The translations under genes and the position numbers were made by a program. From Spongilla lacustris (taxonomy: Eukaryota > Porifera > Demospongiae > Spongillida > Spongillidae): a stretch of DNA of 64,000 nt. Each line of letters opens with the position of its first letter. The first letter of the stretch is position 1. The stretch is from contig OX442422.1 in NCBI GenBank assembly GCA_949361645.1, positions 1,846,580 to 1,910,579 on the forward strand, in the 5' to 3' direction. Shown piece after piece: positions 24,601-35,860 of this stretch. The notes beneath the pieces were generated by a model. That model was not told the DNA's origin, did no database searches, and saw only the letters and a list, made by a program, of their open reading frames with translations.

Positions 24601-27600
24601 ATCCCTCTCCTCCCCATGTTCCTCCCCCATGTCCCTCCTTATCTTGTGGCCCTCCCATGCTTTTCATATTCCTCCTCCCCATTCCCTCCATTGTTGCAAT
24701 TTGTTTGAGATGCCGTTATAACCTTACATGTAGAGTCATCATTCAAAGTCAGGTTCAGCACATGTTCCATGGAGTGAAATGATTAATGCACGGTTTGAGG
24801 ATGGAAATGTAAGTGGGCATGACCTTGTGGTGCAACTGTGATCTGATAATGCAAGTGTGATCTTATAATGTGAGTGCTCTGTTGGTGTGTGATCTTTGAT
24901 GTATATGTGTGACCTGGTGGTATGGGCAACCACTGACACGATGTTTTTTGTACCTTAGTTGTACAATATGTTCACTGATTCAAATTCAAAGCCACACTAC
25001 AGCTTCAAGGAGTTTCTGGCACAAGATTGTCAGGTAATGTACGTTGCAGGTTGAGGGTGGGTGTGGCTTGAAGCACGGCCCCACCCATATTGCAGTGGGG
25101 ACACAGCAGCAGACAGGCAGAACAACATACCACCCAGCACACATTGGACCTGACATTTGCAGAATTCCTGAGGTACATTTAGTGTGGAGTGGGGCGGGTG
25201 AGAAATGGCTAACTGAGGGATGTGCGTACTCTGCATGCAGTATACTGAGGCATGAGGATAACACGGCCATGAATCCAGACCACAGTGAGGAAGTATCGCA
25301 GGTGAGAAATTGATTGTACAAGGGTTGACATATTGATGTGCACACTTGTATGTTTGGTTTGGTTATAATTTCCCTCCTCCCCCTTCCAACATGCACATGG
25401 TCCCCAGGACATGACCCAGCCGTTGCCCCACTATTTTATCAACTCAAGCCACAACACCTACCTGGAAGGGGACCAGATCAAGGACAGGTCTGCCTGTGAG
25501 GCGTACACCTACGCCCTCCTCCAGGGGTGTCGCTGTGTGGAGATAGACTGCTGGAATGACCGTAAGATGTACTGCTCTTAATAATCACCTTGCAACAGTA
25601 TGATGCAACCGGCAGTATGATGCAATCCTTTTAATGCCCACTACCTGTGTACTACTATGTCACACACACAACATCTTATAAAAAAGTCACAATACCTGTT
25701 ACCAATATACTACATGTTAATTGTTAAGCTGTAGAGTGGATTGGATATGATTTGCTGCTTAAGTACCTTGGCAACATGTCTGTGTACTAAAGAAAGCGCA
25801 TTTTCTTACTTAGGTCTTAAGTTGGGAGGCGAAGACATCAGCATTCACCATGGCTACACATTCACTTCCAAGCTGGCATTCACTAATGCTGTTGACACAA
25901 TCATAGTTAAGCACAAGCTGCCACACACCAGCTGTACACTGGTCTATTCATGTTAACCATTCATGGACATCTTTTGAAATATCATAGGAGTACAGTTTCC
26001 ACAGTTCTGAGTATCCAGTGATTATTTCAATTGAGAATCACTGCAATTCACCAAATCGGGGGAAAATGGCAGAAATATTTGTAAACAAGGAGAAAGAACT
26101 GTACAGGGACAATGAAGAGTGTAAAGATGATACACTGCCCCTTCGATCTCCTGAGCAACTGAAAGGAAAGATTGTACTAAAGGGCAAATGTAGTGAGGTA
26201 GAGGTTAAAGTAGAAAATTGTATGGACCTTGATATTATGGCTTTGTATGAAGGGTTCAAGCAATACAGCTGTGAGCAAATCTAGAAAACGTGAGGATTGC
26301 GAAGAGGATGACAGAGACAGTAAAAGCATTCTACACGCAAAAGTGCCAGATAATAATACAATTGTAAGTAATGTGTAAGTAATGGTTGATACAATTGTAA
26401 GTAATGGCTGATACTATTGTAAGTAATGGCTGATACAATTGTAAGTAATGGCTGATACAATTGTAAGTAATGTGTAAGTAATGTCTGATACAATGACCAT
26501 TCTATGTATACTGTTTTTTAAAAAAGCTTTTCATTCTAGTACTGCCACTCTCCTTGTCTCTTCTCCTCCATCCTCACATTACCCCATACCAAACCTTGTT
26601 CCCTTCCTCCCCAAACCAACTCTCTCATTACTTTCATATAACACCCTTCCTCTCTCCTTACACCCTTCCATGAGCTCATCACACTACCCAACCTTCTCTT
26701 ACCCTTCTGCCTCACACCTCTCATACCACTCTTCTTTCCTGTACATAAAATGGCCATCCATCCCAGAACAATGATCTGGATAGCTTGATCTACTGTCGCA
26801 TAAGCAGAAAATTGTTGAAAGACTGGGAGAAGGTCAAGGTGCGGGAGATATTCAATGTATCAAAAGACGACATATCTAAGGTGATAAATGAACACTGCCA
26901 GGAAGGTTAGAATGTTTGATGGATTGGTACAACTGGTGATCAATATGTGCATCACTGGTCCCCAGTCCCATGGATGGTGTCATGCACTGCGAAGAACCTA
27001 GTGCGGGTGTACCCTCCTTGCACCAGCATAAAATCTGCAAACTTCAACCCCACACTCTTCTGGAGCTTTGGAGTTCAGATAGTGTCCCTCAACTTCCAAA
27101 AGCCAGGTTCTGATAAACCACTGATGTATGGAAATACATGTATTGGGTGGAATCCTTCACCTGTATGAGCAATATAGCCCCCTCACACCTGTACCAGCAC
27201 CATAGCCCCCTCACACCTGTACCAGCACCATAGCCCCCTCACACCTGCACCTGCACCATAGCCCCCTCACACCTGTACCAGCATCATAGCCCCCTCACAC
27301 CTGTACCAGCACCATAGCCCCCTCACACCTGTACCAGCACCATAGCACCCTCACACCTGTACCAGCACCATAGCCCCCTCACACCTGTACCAGCACCATA
27401 GCCCCCTCACACCTGTACCAGCACCATAGCCCCCTCATACCTGTACCAGTACCATAGCACCCTCACACCTGTACCAGCACCATAGCCCCCTCACACCTGT
27501 ACTAGCACCATAGCCCCTTCACACCTATACCAACACCATAGCACCCTCACACCTGTACCAGCACCATAGCCCCCTCACACCTGTACCAGCACCATAGCTC

Positions 27601-29268
27601 CCTCACATATACATTAACTCTGGGACTCCTTACCATTCAGATCTAGAGATGCAGTTGAACCAAGGGTTCTTTAGACAAAATGGTGGGTGTGGCTATGTGT
27701 TGAAGCCTCAAGTTATGAGGGACCCAACTCAATATGGTATGTACAGTGGTGTGTGTACCATAACCTACATGTGTGTACCATAACCTACATGTGTGTACCA
27801 TAACCTACATGTGTGTACCATAACCTACATGTGTGTACCATAACCTACATGTGTGTACATGTATATATCAATTGTTTAGTACACAAGTATAAGTACAATT
27901 TTTGATACACATTTGTGTTGGGTGTACATACCATAACCAGGCTTAATACATTGGCCACGAGCTTTTTTCATACTATGGGCCTAGCACAGTTGCAATAAGG
28001 AGTTGTCATACTTGTAACCTTGGCTACACTTAATTATTACATACTGGTAATAATAAAGGTACGATTTTAGTTTTTGTCTAAACTTTCTACATTGTTGAAA
28101 GGTTGGCATTGTTACCAAGCAAGATATAATCATTCTCTGGCAGAATTTAGCACATGCACAAAACATCCACACACATACACACATACCTGCAACGGGTTTA
28201 TTGTAGTATATATTAGAACTCATTAATGCATAATGTGGATTGGGTCTGTGCAAGCATTGGCCTTTACATGTGGACGCATTCATATATGACGAAAATAACT
28301 CAGGAACTGTAATTAGCAACTCATTATGTATATGATCTATTTGCTAGGGTACTCTCCGTATGCCAAGCCAGGGCAACCTATTGAAAGTGTTCCAGTTGTT
28401 CACCTGGAGATAGAGGTGTGGTGTGCTTCTAACCTGTATGCCTTGTGGGGTTTGAAATGCATTATTGACTTAATGTACGTTTTGAAGCTCATCTCAGGGC
28501 AACAGCTTTGTCCTTACTGGAGGAAGTGTCACTCAGTAACTGTTGAAATCAGCACATATGGGATTCAAGCTGACACCTCCACAAAGCTCACAGCTGAGGT
28601 ACGTCTGGTGGAGGCATTGTGTCATTTCAGGTTACTTATGTTACAGTCACAAGATGCATTCTGGCCCCAATGGGGACTAAAGGAAAAGGTGTACAGCAGG
28701 GACATCATCATGCCTGAACTGGTAGGAGGAATTGTGCTCAGTACCAGTGTCTGTAATTTTGGATTTAACCTCTTCAGTGCCTGGTCTACTTCAATGTGTT
28801 GAACAGATTCCGTCTCAAGACGGTGCAGTATGCCCAGAATTGTATTCCTTTCCCTAGCCTGCAGCCTGGTGAGTCCTTGTGGCTTGTGAGTGCAGAGTGC
28901 ATATGTATATACTGTCACACATAGTAGTTATCACATGCAGAGAATAAATACTGTCACATGGACTGCGTGTGAGCATCACATGCACTGTCACATGCATGCA
29001 CATCACATGTACATGTGCAGGTATTCGGTACGTTCCCCTTCGGACCCCTGGTGGTACACTGATCCCAGAGTCAGGAATATTTGTACGCATCACAAAAGGA
29101 GGTGGTGCTAGACCCCACACCCAAGTTCTAAATTCTCGATCTTCACAACCAGACCACGAGTACCCAGACTCAGAACCTGAGGCTAGTATTAATGGCCCTG
29201 CAGGTGTTCAATACCGGAGCGAGGGTTTCCAGAGGCATTCCACCAAGGCTGACATCCATATGAAATAG
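20899..29268 (+). CDS. Phosphoinositide-specific phospholipase C, delta-type domain order (5' end uncertain)
   Basis: Predicted to hydrolyse PIP2 to IP3 and diacylglycerol at the plasma membrane. Exons: 20899-21059, 21120-21156, 23572-23694, 23939-24018, 24078-24133, 24454-24592, 24734-24808, 24959-25033, 25117-25172, 25241-25301, 25408-25561, about 25814-25940, about 25988-26205, 26256-26361, about 26766-26908, 26972-27112, about 27644-27720, 28348-28409, about 28498-28598, 28648-28720, about 28787-28867, 29021-29268. PH domain: exons 1-4 (ending [13 protein letters not shown]). EF-hand region: exons 5-10. X domain: [35 protein letters not shown] and IISIENHC, so both catalytic histidines and the calcium-binding acidic residues are kept. 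Y domain: NLVRVYP and [16 protein letters not shown]2 domain: exons 18-22. The X-Y linker is short and acidic, with no SH2/SH3, which argues against PLC-gamma; there is no long beta-type tail. A possible start is the ATG at 20955. Confidence 0.9.
21625..22505. repeat. 60-bp minisatellite in phospholipase intron 2, with poly(C)
   Basis: About nine copies of a 60-bp unit containing CCTTATGACAGCTAGCCATT and GTGTACATGTTTGATAGAG, preceded by about 30 C at 21650-21679. It is interrupted at 22077-22311 by a foreign insert. Confidence 0.92.
22077..22311. mobile_element. GC-rich insert in the 60-bp repeat, TA duplicated
   Basis: The repeat reads CCTTA on the left and TATGACAGCT on the right of the insert, while uninterrupted units read CCTTATGACAGCT, so TA is duplicated. 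The insert is rich in short palindromes (GCGCGCGAAGCGCGC, GTCCGCGAAGCGGAC, GCCTTCGGC) and unlike its A/T-rich surroundings. No long terminal inverted repeats are visible; its class is unknown. Confidence 0.7.
22745..23550. repeat. 33-bp minisatellite in phospholipase intron 2
   Basis: About 24 copies of a unit containing ACATGCTCTCACATGTGCAC. The central block has a GGCTCAGTC variant, and the outer blocks GGCACAGTC. Because 33 is a multiple of 3 and the unit lacks stops, several frames stay open (up to 352 aa), but it ends right at the acceptor of exon 3 and is intronic. Confidence 0.96.
26345..26490 (+). repeat. Tandem repeat that copies a splice donor (phospholipase intron)
   Basis: The exon ending at 26361 finishes ..AATACAATT and is followed by GTAAGTAATG. 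That junction is then repeated about five times in units of about 22 bp (GATACAATTGTAAGTAATGG), so the intron starts with an array of duplicate 5' splice sites. Confidence 0.88.
27175..27605. repeat. 28-bp minisatellite in phospholipase intron
   Basis: About 15 copies of a unit containing CATAGCCCCCTCACACCTGT. Lies between the two Y-domain exons. Confidence 0.95.
27745..27860. repeat. 20-bp minisatellite in phospholipase intron
   Basis: Six near-perfect copies of GTGTACCATAACCTACATGT, starting about 25 bp after the donor of the preceding exon. Confidence 0.95.
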
Positions 29269-29384
29269 CTCCTGGGTGTGGCCAGTAGTGCCTGGACTAT
29301 CTTTATCGTGTTTAAGCTTATAGCCAATATTGTAATGACTTACTTATTTTCTTATGAGCCAATACATTAACTGGTTGTCCTATT

Positions 29385-29620
29385 GTTGAAGCAGGGGGAC
29401 ATTAGAGCTGCTTTGTGTGAAGGAGGGGACATTAGAGCTGATCTGTGGGGAGGGGACTAATATTAGAGCTGATCTGTGGGAAGGGGACATTAGGGCACAT
29501 TAGGGCTGTGGGGAGGGGACATTAGGGCTGTGGGGAGGGGACATTAGGGCTGTGGGGAGGGGACATTAGGGCTGTGGGGGGGGGGGGGGGGGACATTAGG
29601 GCTGGTCTGTGGAGAGTGGA
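29385..29620. repeat. G-rich minisatellite downstream of the phospholipase gene
   Basis: Degenerate units around GGGGACATTAGGGCTGTGGG, ending in a G run at about 29577-29592. Confidence 0.9.
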
Positions 29621-29875
29621 TTCGGCCTACAAGTAGGCCTATCATTGCATGAAGAACACAAATCAGAACCTTTACCAGCATACAACCACCTCAGAGATAT
29701 TGAATGGAATACATAATAGATGTGTATTAGTATATCCATGCATGCGCGTAACTTCTGATTCTAAGTAATAATCACACCTATAACATATGTTTATTGTTTA
29801 GAGGCTTTAACATGTCACACTTGAACTTAAACTACTCAGAATACCTACAAACGTAAAGTTGGAATGATGTGGCTG

Positions 29876-30310
29876 ACAGGGGCGGATACAGAATTTTGTG
29901 TTGGGGGGGGGGGGGGGGGGGGGGGCATATAGGGATGGGAATGGGGGCGTGCCCCTCCGAACTTGCCAGGGTGTCTGGGAAAGCGCAGTAAGCACCATCA
30001 TCTCCGCCCCAAAACCCTAGCCACTGGTGTTTTTTTGCACTTTTGGAAGTTATAAAACAGGTATTCACAGATACAAATGATTAAAGATACCTAAAACAGT
30101 CACACTTCACAAATAGAGTCAATTAGAAGCATCCTCCGAGGGTATTTTCGACTATAGCTGTCAATGATAGCATCAATATTAAGTTCAATATCTTTTAATT
30201 TGTGCACATACAATAGCATTAACGCATTAAATCTGTCTTCTCCCATACTGCTGCGATAGACATTGTTTTAAAAATTCTCAAAGAGGAATTAGCTCTTTCC
30301 ACTTTTTCGT
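29876..30310 (-). pseudogene. hAT-type transposase C-terminal remnant and element end
   Basis: On the minus strand, 30305-30240 encodes VEKANSSLRIFKT and, after a frame change, 30200-30100 encodes DIELNIDAIIDSYSRKYPRR. This resembles the C-terminal dimerisation region of hAT-like (52-kDa repressor/ZMYM-type) transposases, where a conserved E-R-x-x-S-L region lies close to the end. The plus-strand sequence ACAGGGGCGGATACAG at 29876 looks like the terminal inverted repeat. A G run at about 29905-29924 and a GC-rich block lie between. At least one frameshift, and no N-terminal part nearby: a dead fragment. Confidence 0.6.
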
Positions 30311-30353
30311 ACATTGCGAATTTCAATTGAAATTGAAATTCGCAATGTACGAA
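30306..30353. repeat. Perfect 23-bp-arm hairpin
   Basis: Arms 30306-30328 and 30331-30353 are exact reverse complements around GA. The arm contains GTACATTGCGAATTTCAATT. It directly abuts the minisatellite that follows, whose unit contains the related string GAATGTACGAA. Confidence 0.9.
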
Positions 30354-30730
30354 TGAACGCTGAACGAATGTACGAACTGAATGTACGAACTAAACGCTGA
30401 ACGAATGTACGAAGTGAACGCTGTACGAATGTACGAACTGAATGTACGAACTAAACGCTGAACGAATGTACGAAGTGAACGCTGTACGAATGTACGAACT
30501 GAACGCTGATCGAATGTACGAACTGAACGCTGAACGAATGTACGAACTGAACGCTGAACGAATGTACGATCTGAACGCTGAACGAATGTACGAACTGAAC
30601 GCGGATCGAATGTACGAACTGAACGCCGAACAAATGTACGAACTGAACGCTGAACGAATGTATGAACTGAAGTCTGAACGCTGAACGAATGTACGAACTG
30701 AACGCTGAACGAATGTACGAATTGAGCGCT
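30350..30730. repeat. 24-bp minisatellite
   Basis: About 16 units of GAACGCTGAACGAATGTACG plus 4 bp, with some longer higher-order units near the left end. The open frames on both strands come from the unit being 8 codons without stops. Confidence 0.95.
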
Positions 30731-30899
30731 CAAAAGCCCAGTAGAAAAAGTGCCACGTGTCAGGGGTGATACTTAGCACGTACAACAGGTCTAGCGCCTG
30801 CAAGAGCTAAAACAGTGCGGCGCTGATGACATGTAATTAAATTCATTACAATGGACAGGAGGCGTATCCTTATTAGTTAGGGGGGGCATAGGCCGGGTT

Positions 30900-30901
<2 letters not shown>

Positions 30902-30931
<30 letters not shown>
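30902..30931. repeat. Poly(C) tract
   Basis: About 30 C. Confidence 0.95.
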
Positions 30932-30934
<3 letters not shown>

Positions 30935-31012
30935 TTCCGCCACAGACATGCATCAACTGCATATCTTTCCTTCAGACATACTGGAGGAGTAGTAGCTGGT
31001 GGTATTATGTAT

Positions 31013-31851
31013 AATAATTGGGACAGTTCACGCGAAAATTGCGCTTCGCATTTATACATGTATATAAAATGTTATAAAATTGCCTTGCGTTTGAATCACT
31101 ATAACTTCCAAACGGTTAAAGCTATCAACACCCTATTTTCAACACTTCATACCACACCATTTCTGTGTGGTAAAATACATTTTGGGGTCTTTCACTTGCT
31201 CCATGCCAGTATTACAACGTTCGATACCCCACTTGGTTCAAACCCACTGTAACTTTCGGTAGGAGTAATCAAATCGCTTCAAATTCGGTTTGTAGGTAGA
31301 GAGGTCCTATGCCTATCGATTTTTTCTGTTCGTTAATTTTTATGCCATCCATTACTGAGATACAGTTGGTCAAACTACGTGCACATTTTCGCGCTTGATT
31401 CGCGCCAATGATTTGAGCAAATTGGGTTCCGCTCAATGTATGGGGAGGCGGGGATTAAAACACTGGCGCGAATCTAGCGGGAAAACGTGCACGTAGCTTG
31501 TTCAACTGTATCTCCGTAACAGATGGCATAAAAATTAACGAACATAACAAATCGATAGGTATAGGACCTCTCTACCTACAAACCGAATTTGAAGCGATTT
31601 CATTACTCCTACCAAAAGTTACAGTGAGTTTGAACCAAGCGGGGTATCGAACGTTGTAATACTGGCATGGAGCAAGTGCAAGGCCCCAAAATGTATACTA
31701 CCACACAGAAATGGTGTGGTATGAAGTGCTGAAAATAGGATGTTGATAGCTTTAACCGTTTGGAAGTTATAGTGATTCAAACGCAAGGCAATTTTATAAC
31801 ATTTTATATATAAATGCGAAGCGCAATTTTCGCGTGAACTGTCCCAATTAT
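31013..31851. mobile_element. 839-bp foldback element with arms of about 400 bp
   Basis: The left arm (31013-31400) and right arm (31440-31851) are inverted copies with about 90% or higher identity, ending in AATTGGGACAGTTCACG and its complement; about 40 bp separate them. A partial copy of one arm is at 88-450. There is no coding capacity. Flanks are A/T-rich, so the target duplication cannot be fixed; TA is possible. Confidence 0.9.
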
Positions 31852-34120
31852 ATATATATACATTCTCTACCTCCTATAACAAGACCTTAATGTACAGTAC
31901 ACCATACCTGATACAAACAATGAAACCTAATAAAGTGAGCATGCTTGTGTAGAGGTACATGAAAGTTATTTTACCAGTATTTGCATGGGCACATGTGTGC
32001 ATACGAGAGGGGAGTGGTGGAGGCTTTGCATATCGATCTGAGCAAAATTGAAGAATGAATGATAGCATTTATGTATGTGTATGTGTATATGTAATGCATG
32101 TGTATGTGTGTATGTGTATATGCAATGTATGTGCACGTGAGTATGTGTATATGTAATGTATGTGTATGTGTGTGTGGAATGGAAACTTGGCCAAAACTTT
32201 AGCTCAGAAGTAGGGACACTTATCTCAAGATGGTATGCTGTCATTTGTCTAGCCATTACTGCTCCAAACAGCATACAGCTCAATTCAATGAGTTTTAGCA
32301 ATGCAATTATCCTGTGGCAAAGGTTACAGCAAATGAATGCATACATCTATCAACTGAAGTGGGGGTGACATCAACCCTGGCTGCATGTACATTGTAGGAG
32401 TTAAATTTTCAACTGTATCATTCATCTCATTTATCAGGGAAGTTTGCATGTCTTTCAAGAATTAAGCAATTGGAATGGGGGTTATCAAGACTATACATGT
32501 ATACCAATTGCCTTCAGACATATACACTGTACTAGAGCAATGCTAGTACTGGTTCTAATGTTAATGTATACATTATAATTATTATATATATAAATCATAT
32601 GCATTCAGTGCATACCATGCATACTCATATTATACCTGTACCCTTTGTGATCTTCAACTTCATCTGAAAACATGTGCATGATGAAAATGATTATCCATTC
32701 CCCTTTTGAACTGAATTGATTTCATGAATTTGAGCATTACAATAAAAAGTGACTTGCCGTTAATACTTATGTTGGCAATACAAAGTATTTCCATGGGTGC
32801 ATGTGTGTAGCGTGGAGGAATGGTGTAGCTGCTGGAGGAATTGGGGTGAAAATAGACAAAGACATTAAAGCACTGTAGGTTCATATCTAGTACACCCTAC
32901 CCACTGTTGTGTGGCATTGAATGTGAGGCCGGTATAGTCATTAGCATGCATAATTCATTCTAAAGTTCCATGGCCAACACCCACCATAGCCCTTAAGGTT
33001 TCTAAAACTATGCATAATTCCCAAGCTGTTGTTGTACAAATGATGATTCTTAGTTTTGAAGATGTTGCTGAGGCTAATAGAAGAATGGGTAAAGCTTTGT
33101 CTCAAGGGCAAGGTACATGTATGTCCTCATCTGTTGTGTAGAGACAATCCTTTTGCATAGTTTGCTGTCACAGTAGCATGCAGATACAACACACAGGACA
33201 GAGCTCAATTGATCTGCTTTTCATCAGGCTGAGTGCAATTATCGATCCGTATTTTTTTTTTTAAATTTATTTTTAAAATGCATGGTTAAAGGTACTGCAA
33301 ATGTCTCCGTATACATACACAGACAGTACATCTAGCTGATATGTTGTATTCTTCATCAACTTGGCGTGGGTAGTAAGGTTCCTCCTTACACTAACCCTCT
33401 TATAGACAGAACTAGCTTCTCCCACCACATCAATGCCCAAAACACACCTCACATTGAGACCATGCCAAACATTTCTAATGAACACAACATTAAATAAATA
33501 CTCTAAGGTCAATACGTTACTTGATACCAGTACAAACGTGTACATGCTAGAGTGTGGAGACGTTAGCCTGGGGCCCTGGCTGATTGATTGCTAATATATA
33601 AGTACCATGTACTACTTTTCATGCTAAACATTGAGTATACAAATAAATAGTTGGTGGTACACGATAACACTATAAAAAGCAAGGAATCCAAAGATAAGTA
33701 AGATTAACAGGATTGTCTAAAAAAAATTCCTTCCGATTTCACGCTTGTTTTGTCTCTTTTTACTCATTGCAGCCTTCAATGTACCTCCAACTTTCTTGTC
33801 TTAACTGGAAAAAAATGACACTGGAAAACATGACACCTGATCTAAACTTTTGTATGGTTCAATTACTAGTAATACATTTAACTCATAAGGAGTTAGTGTA
33901 TAGTCAACTCATAAGGAGTTAGTGTATAGTCCTCGATCTGCAACTGTTACATTTTATGGTCTGGAGATGAGACTACCCCTATGAGTGTTGCCAATCCAAT
34001 GGCAGGGCGGCTTTTTTCATCGCGTGATCTCGTTATATCAACAAAAAAAAATGACGTACTTTACGTGAGCCGTTATATATGTTGATGCGATATGCAAATG
34101 CCTTTATGGATTAGTAGTCC
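31852..34120. other. Non-coding stretch
   Basis: TG-rich at 32060-32175; otherwise no repeat or domain-bearing frame. 33880-33930 contains a 24-bp tandem duplication of CAACTCATAAGGAGTTAGTG. Confidence 0.45.
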
Positions 34121-34129
34121 TCACTCCTG

Positions 34130-35860
34130 AAGCGCAGAAAAGGTACTTGGAGAAGATCAGCCTTATCAACGGCGCGCCTGGATGCATTTGTATCTCATCT
34201 GGGAGACGATTTGGTCCCCGACGCCGTGGATACAAGCGGTTTAGTCTCGTATTTAGTACTACAAACCAGCTTCGTAACATCCCAACAATTTAAAGATCGG
34301 AAGACACTTGAAGTTTACACTAAGTTTGCCTGCGGATGGGTGAAGGACGTGCAGACACGGAAGATGGGTACCAATTTCCTGACGACTCGACCGGACGAGA
34401 AAGTGTTTAATAATATATTGCACATGCAGGTGCACTCACAAAGGTTAAATGAAGTTCCTTTACTTTATAAAATCATATGGCAGGCTTAGGTGAATCGTAC
34501 ACACATGTTGCTGCTATTTTGTTCTACTTGGTCCTGGAAGGCAGTGGAAGCCAAAGCTAGAATGCATGGTATACAGTAACTTTAAAGAGGTTTGAATAGA
34601 TTATACCATTATATTTAAAATTGGAGTATTTACCGATTGCAAAGATTGATTTCATCTCAGCTCAAGATAAAAGGATTCAATTGGATGAACTCATTGTGAT
34701 GGTTCTAAACCTTCTTATAGTGCATTCAGCCAATATTGCAAAGACAAAATCATGTGAAGATGGGCTAAATATGGACTAACAAAATTTGACACAAAGCCAC
34801 CATTATTCTCATTAATCTCAGCACATCCTGGCAATTACATCCCTAAATCTTCATAAACAGATTACCCCAAACCATTGACCCTACTTTATGATCCACAGTA
34901 CTTAGGAATGGAATTCCATCAACCGCTCAAGGCATATGAATCCATGCACTGAGATCATTAATATGGCCACGATTTGTTGAGCAAGAAACAATTGAACAGA
35001 GTAGATGTAAGCTTTGGTGGCTGCTTCCAGAATGAAATCTGGATGTCACACCAATCTATCAAATCCATCACAGAGGCTAATAAAACCATTTACTATCCTG
35101 AAGCATTTACCTTTCAAGCAATGCAACTACTTGGGGGATCTACTAAACATCTCTATATGAAGAACATGGCTTCTAAGCACATGCAATTACCTTCAGACGA
35201 TTAAGAGTGGATTGGTGATCAATCCTCAGTGGAGCTATATATAGCTGTATTTCCAGATGTAAGAGTGAATTGCAAGTGATGTGGAAATGGTGTTCTGCAT
35301 GGAAATCAAATGCCCACCCTGTAACATATGGCATTCAGTAGAAGATGCAGCAATATCTGATAAAAACTTCTGTCTTATAAAAAAGAAACATGCTTATTAT
35401 TATCAGATCCAAACGCAACTACATATATGTGTGTGTATGTGGATTTCTGTGATTTTGTCCTGTGCACATTTTCACATTCTGTAGCTGATAATGAAAAGAG
35501 TTTGCATATTGAACATATCACAAAAACAATACATTTTGGAGTGATTGTGTACCAAAAGCAGAACAGTTTTCAGAATTTGAATTCTGCCTGAATTGTGTGG
35601 CACAAAAAGTCAAGAATTTCTCCTAGAACATGTGGCAATTTGGCAGCTGGCTATGCTTGTTCTAGCCAGACCTGATACACTTCAGTATTTTGTTATTGCC
35701 AAGGATCTGATGAGGGTGATATGATAGATTGTGACAACCCCAACTGCGAATTTCAATGGTTTCATTTTGAGTGTTTAAAACTAAATTATTATACTGCTCC
35801 TTAAGGAAAAAGCAAATGGTAGTAACTGCCCTGATTGTAGAATATCGCCAGAGTTTTGCA
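34130..35860 (+). pseudogene. Decayed mobile-element protein: SWIM-upstream region, YqaJ-like nuclease and PHD finger
   Basis: 34290-34450 encodes KFACGWVKDVQTRK followed by HSQRLNEVPL, as in the segment before the SWIM zinc finger of large transposon-like proteins of sponges and cnidarians. 35080-35140 encodes a run similar to SLIKSICYPEAF of their YqaJ (lambda-exonuclease-like) domain, in broken frames. 35330-35430 encodes ISDKNFCLIKKKHAYYYQIQ, the YqaJ core with its QxQ motif. 35690-35800 encodes a PHD finger, FCYCQGSDEGDMIDCDNPNC then WFHFECL. Stops and frameshifts interrupt every block, and the SWIM cysteines are missing. Family placement is from memory of such proteins; decay is directly visible. 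Confidence 0.7.

Noticed and set aside
28326..28802. Single 158-aa ORF across the C2 region
   Set aside because: It reads through introns; the C2 domain is explained by the short spliced exons within it.
30323..30803. Overlapping frames of 60-137 aa on both strands
   Set aside because: 24-bp minisatellite; both strands are open for the same trivial reason.
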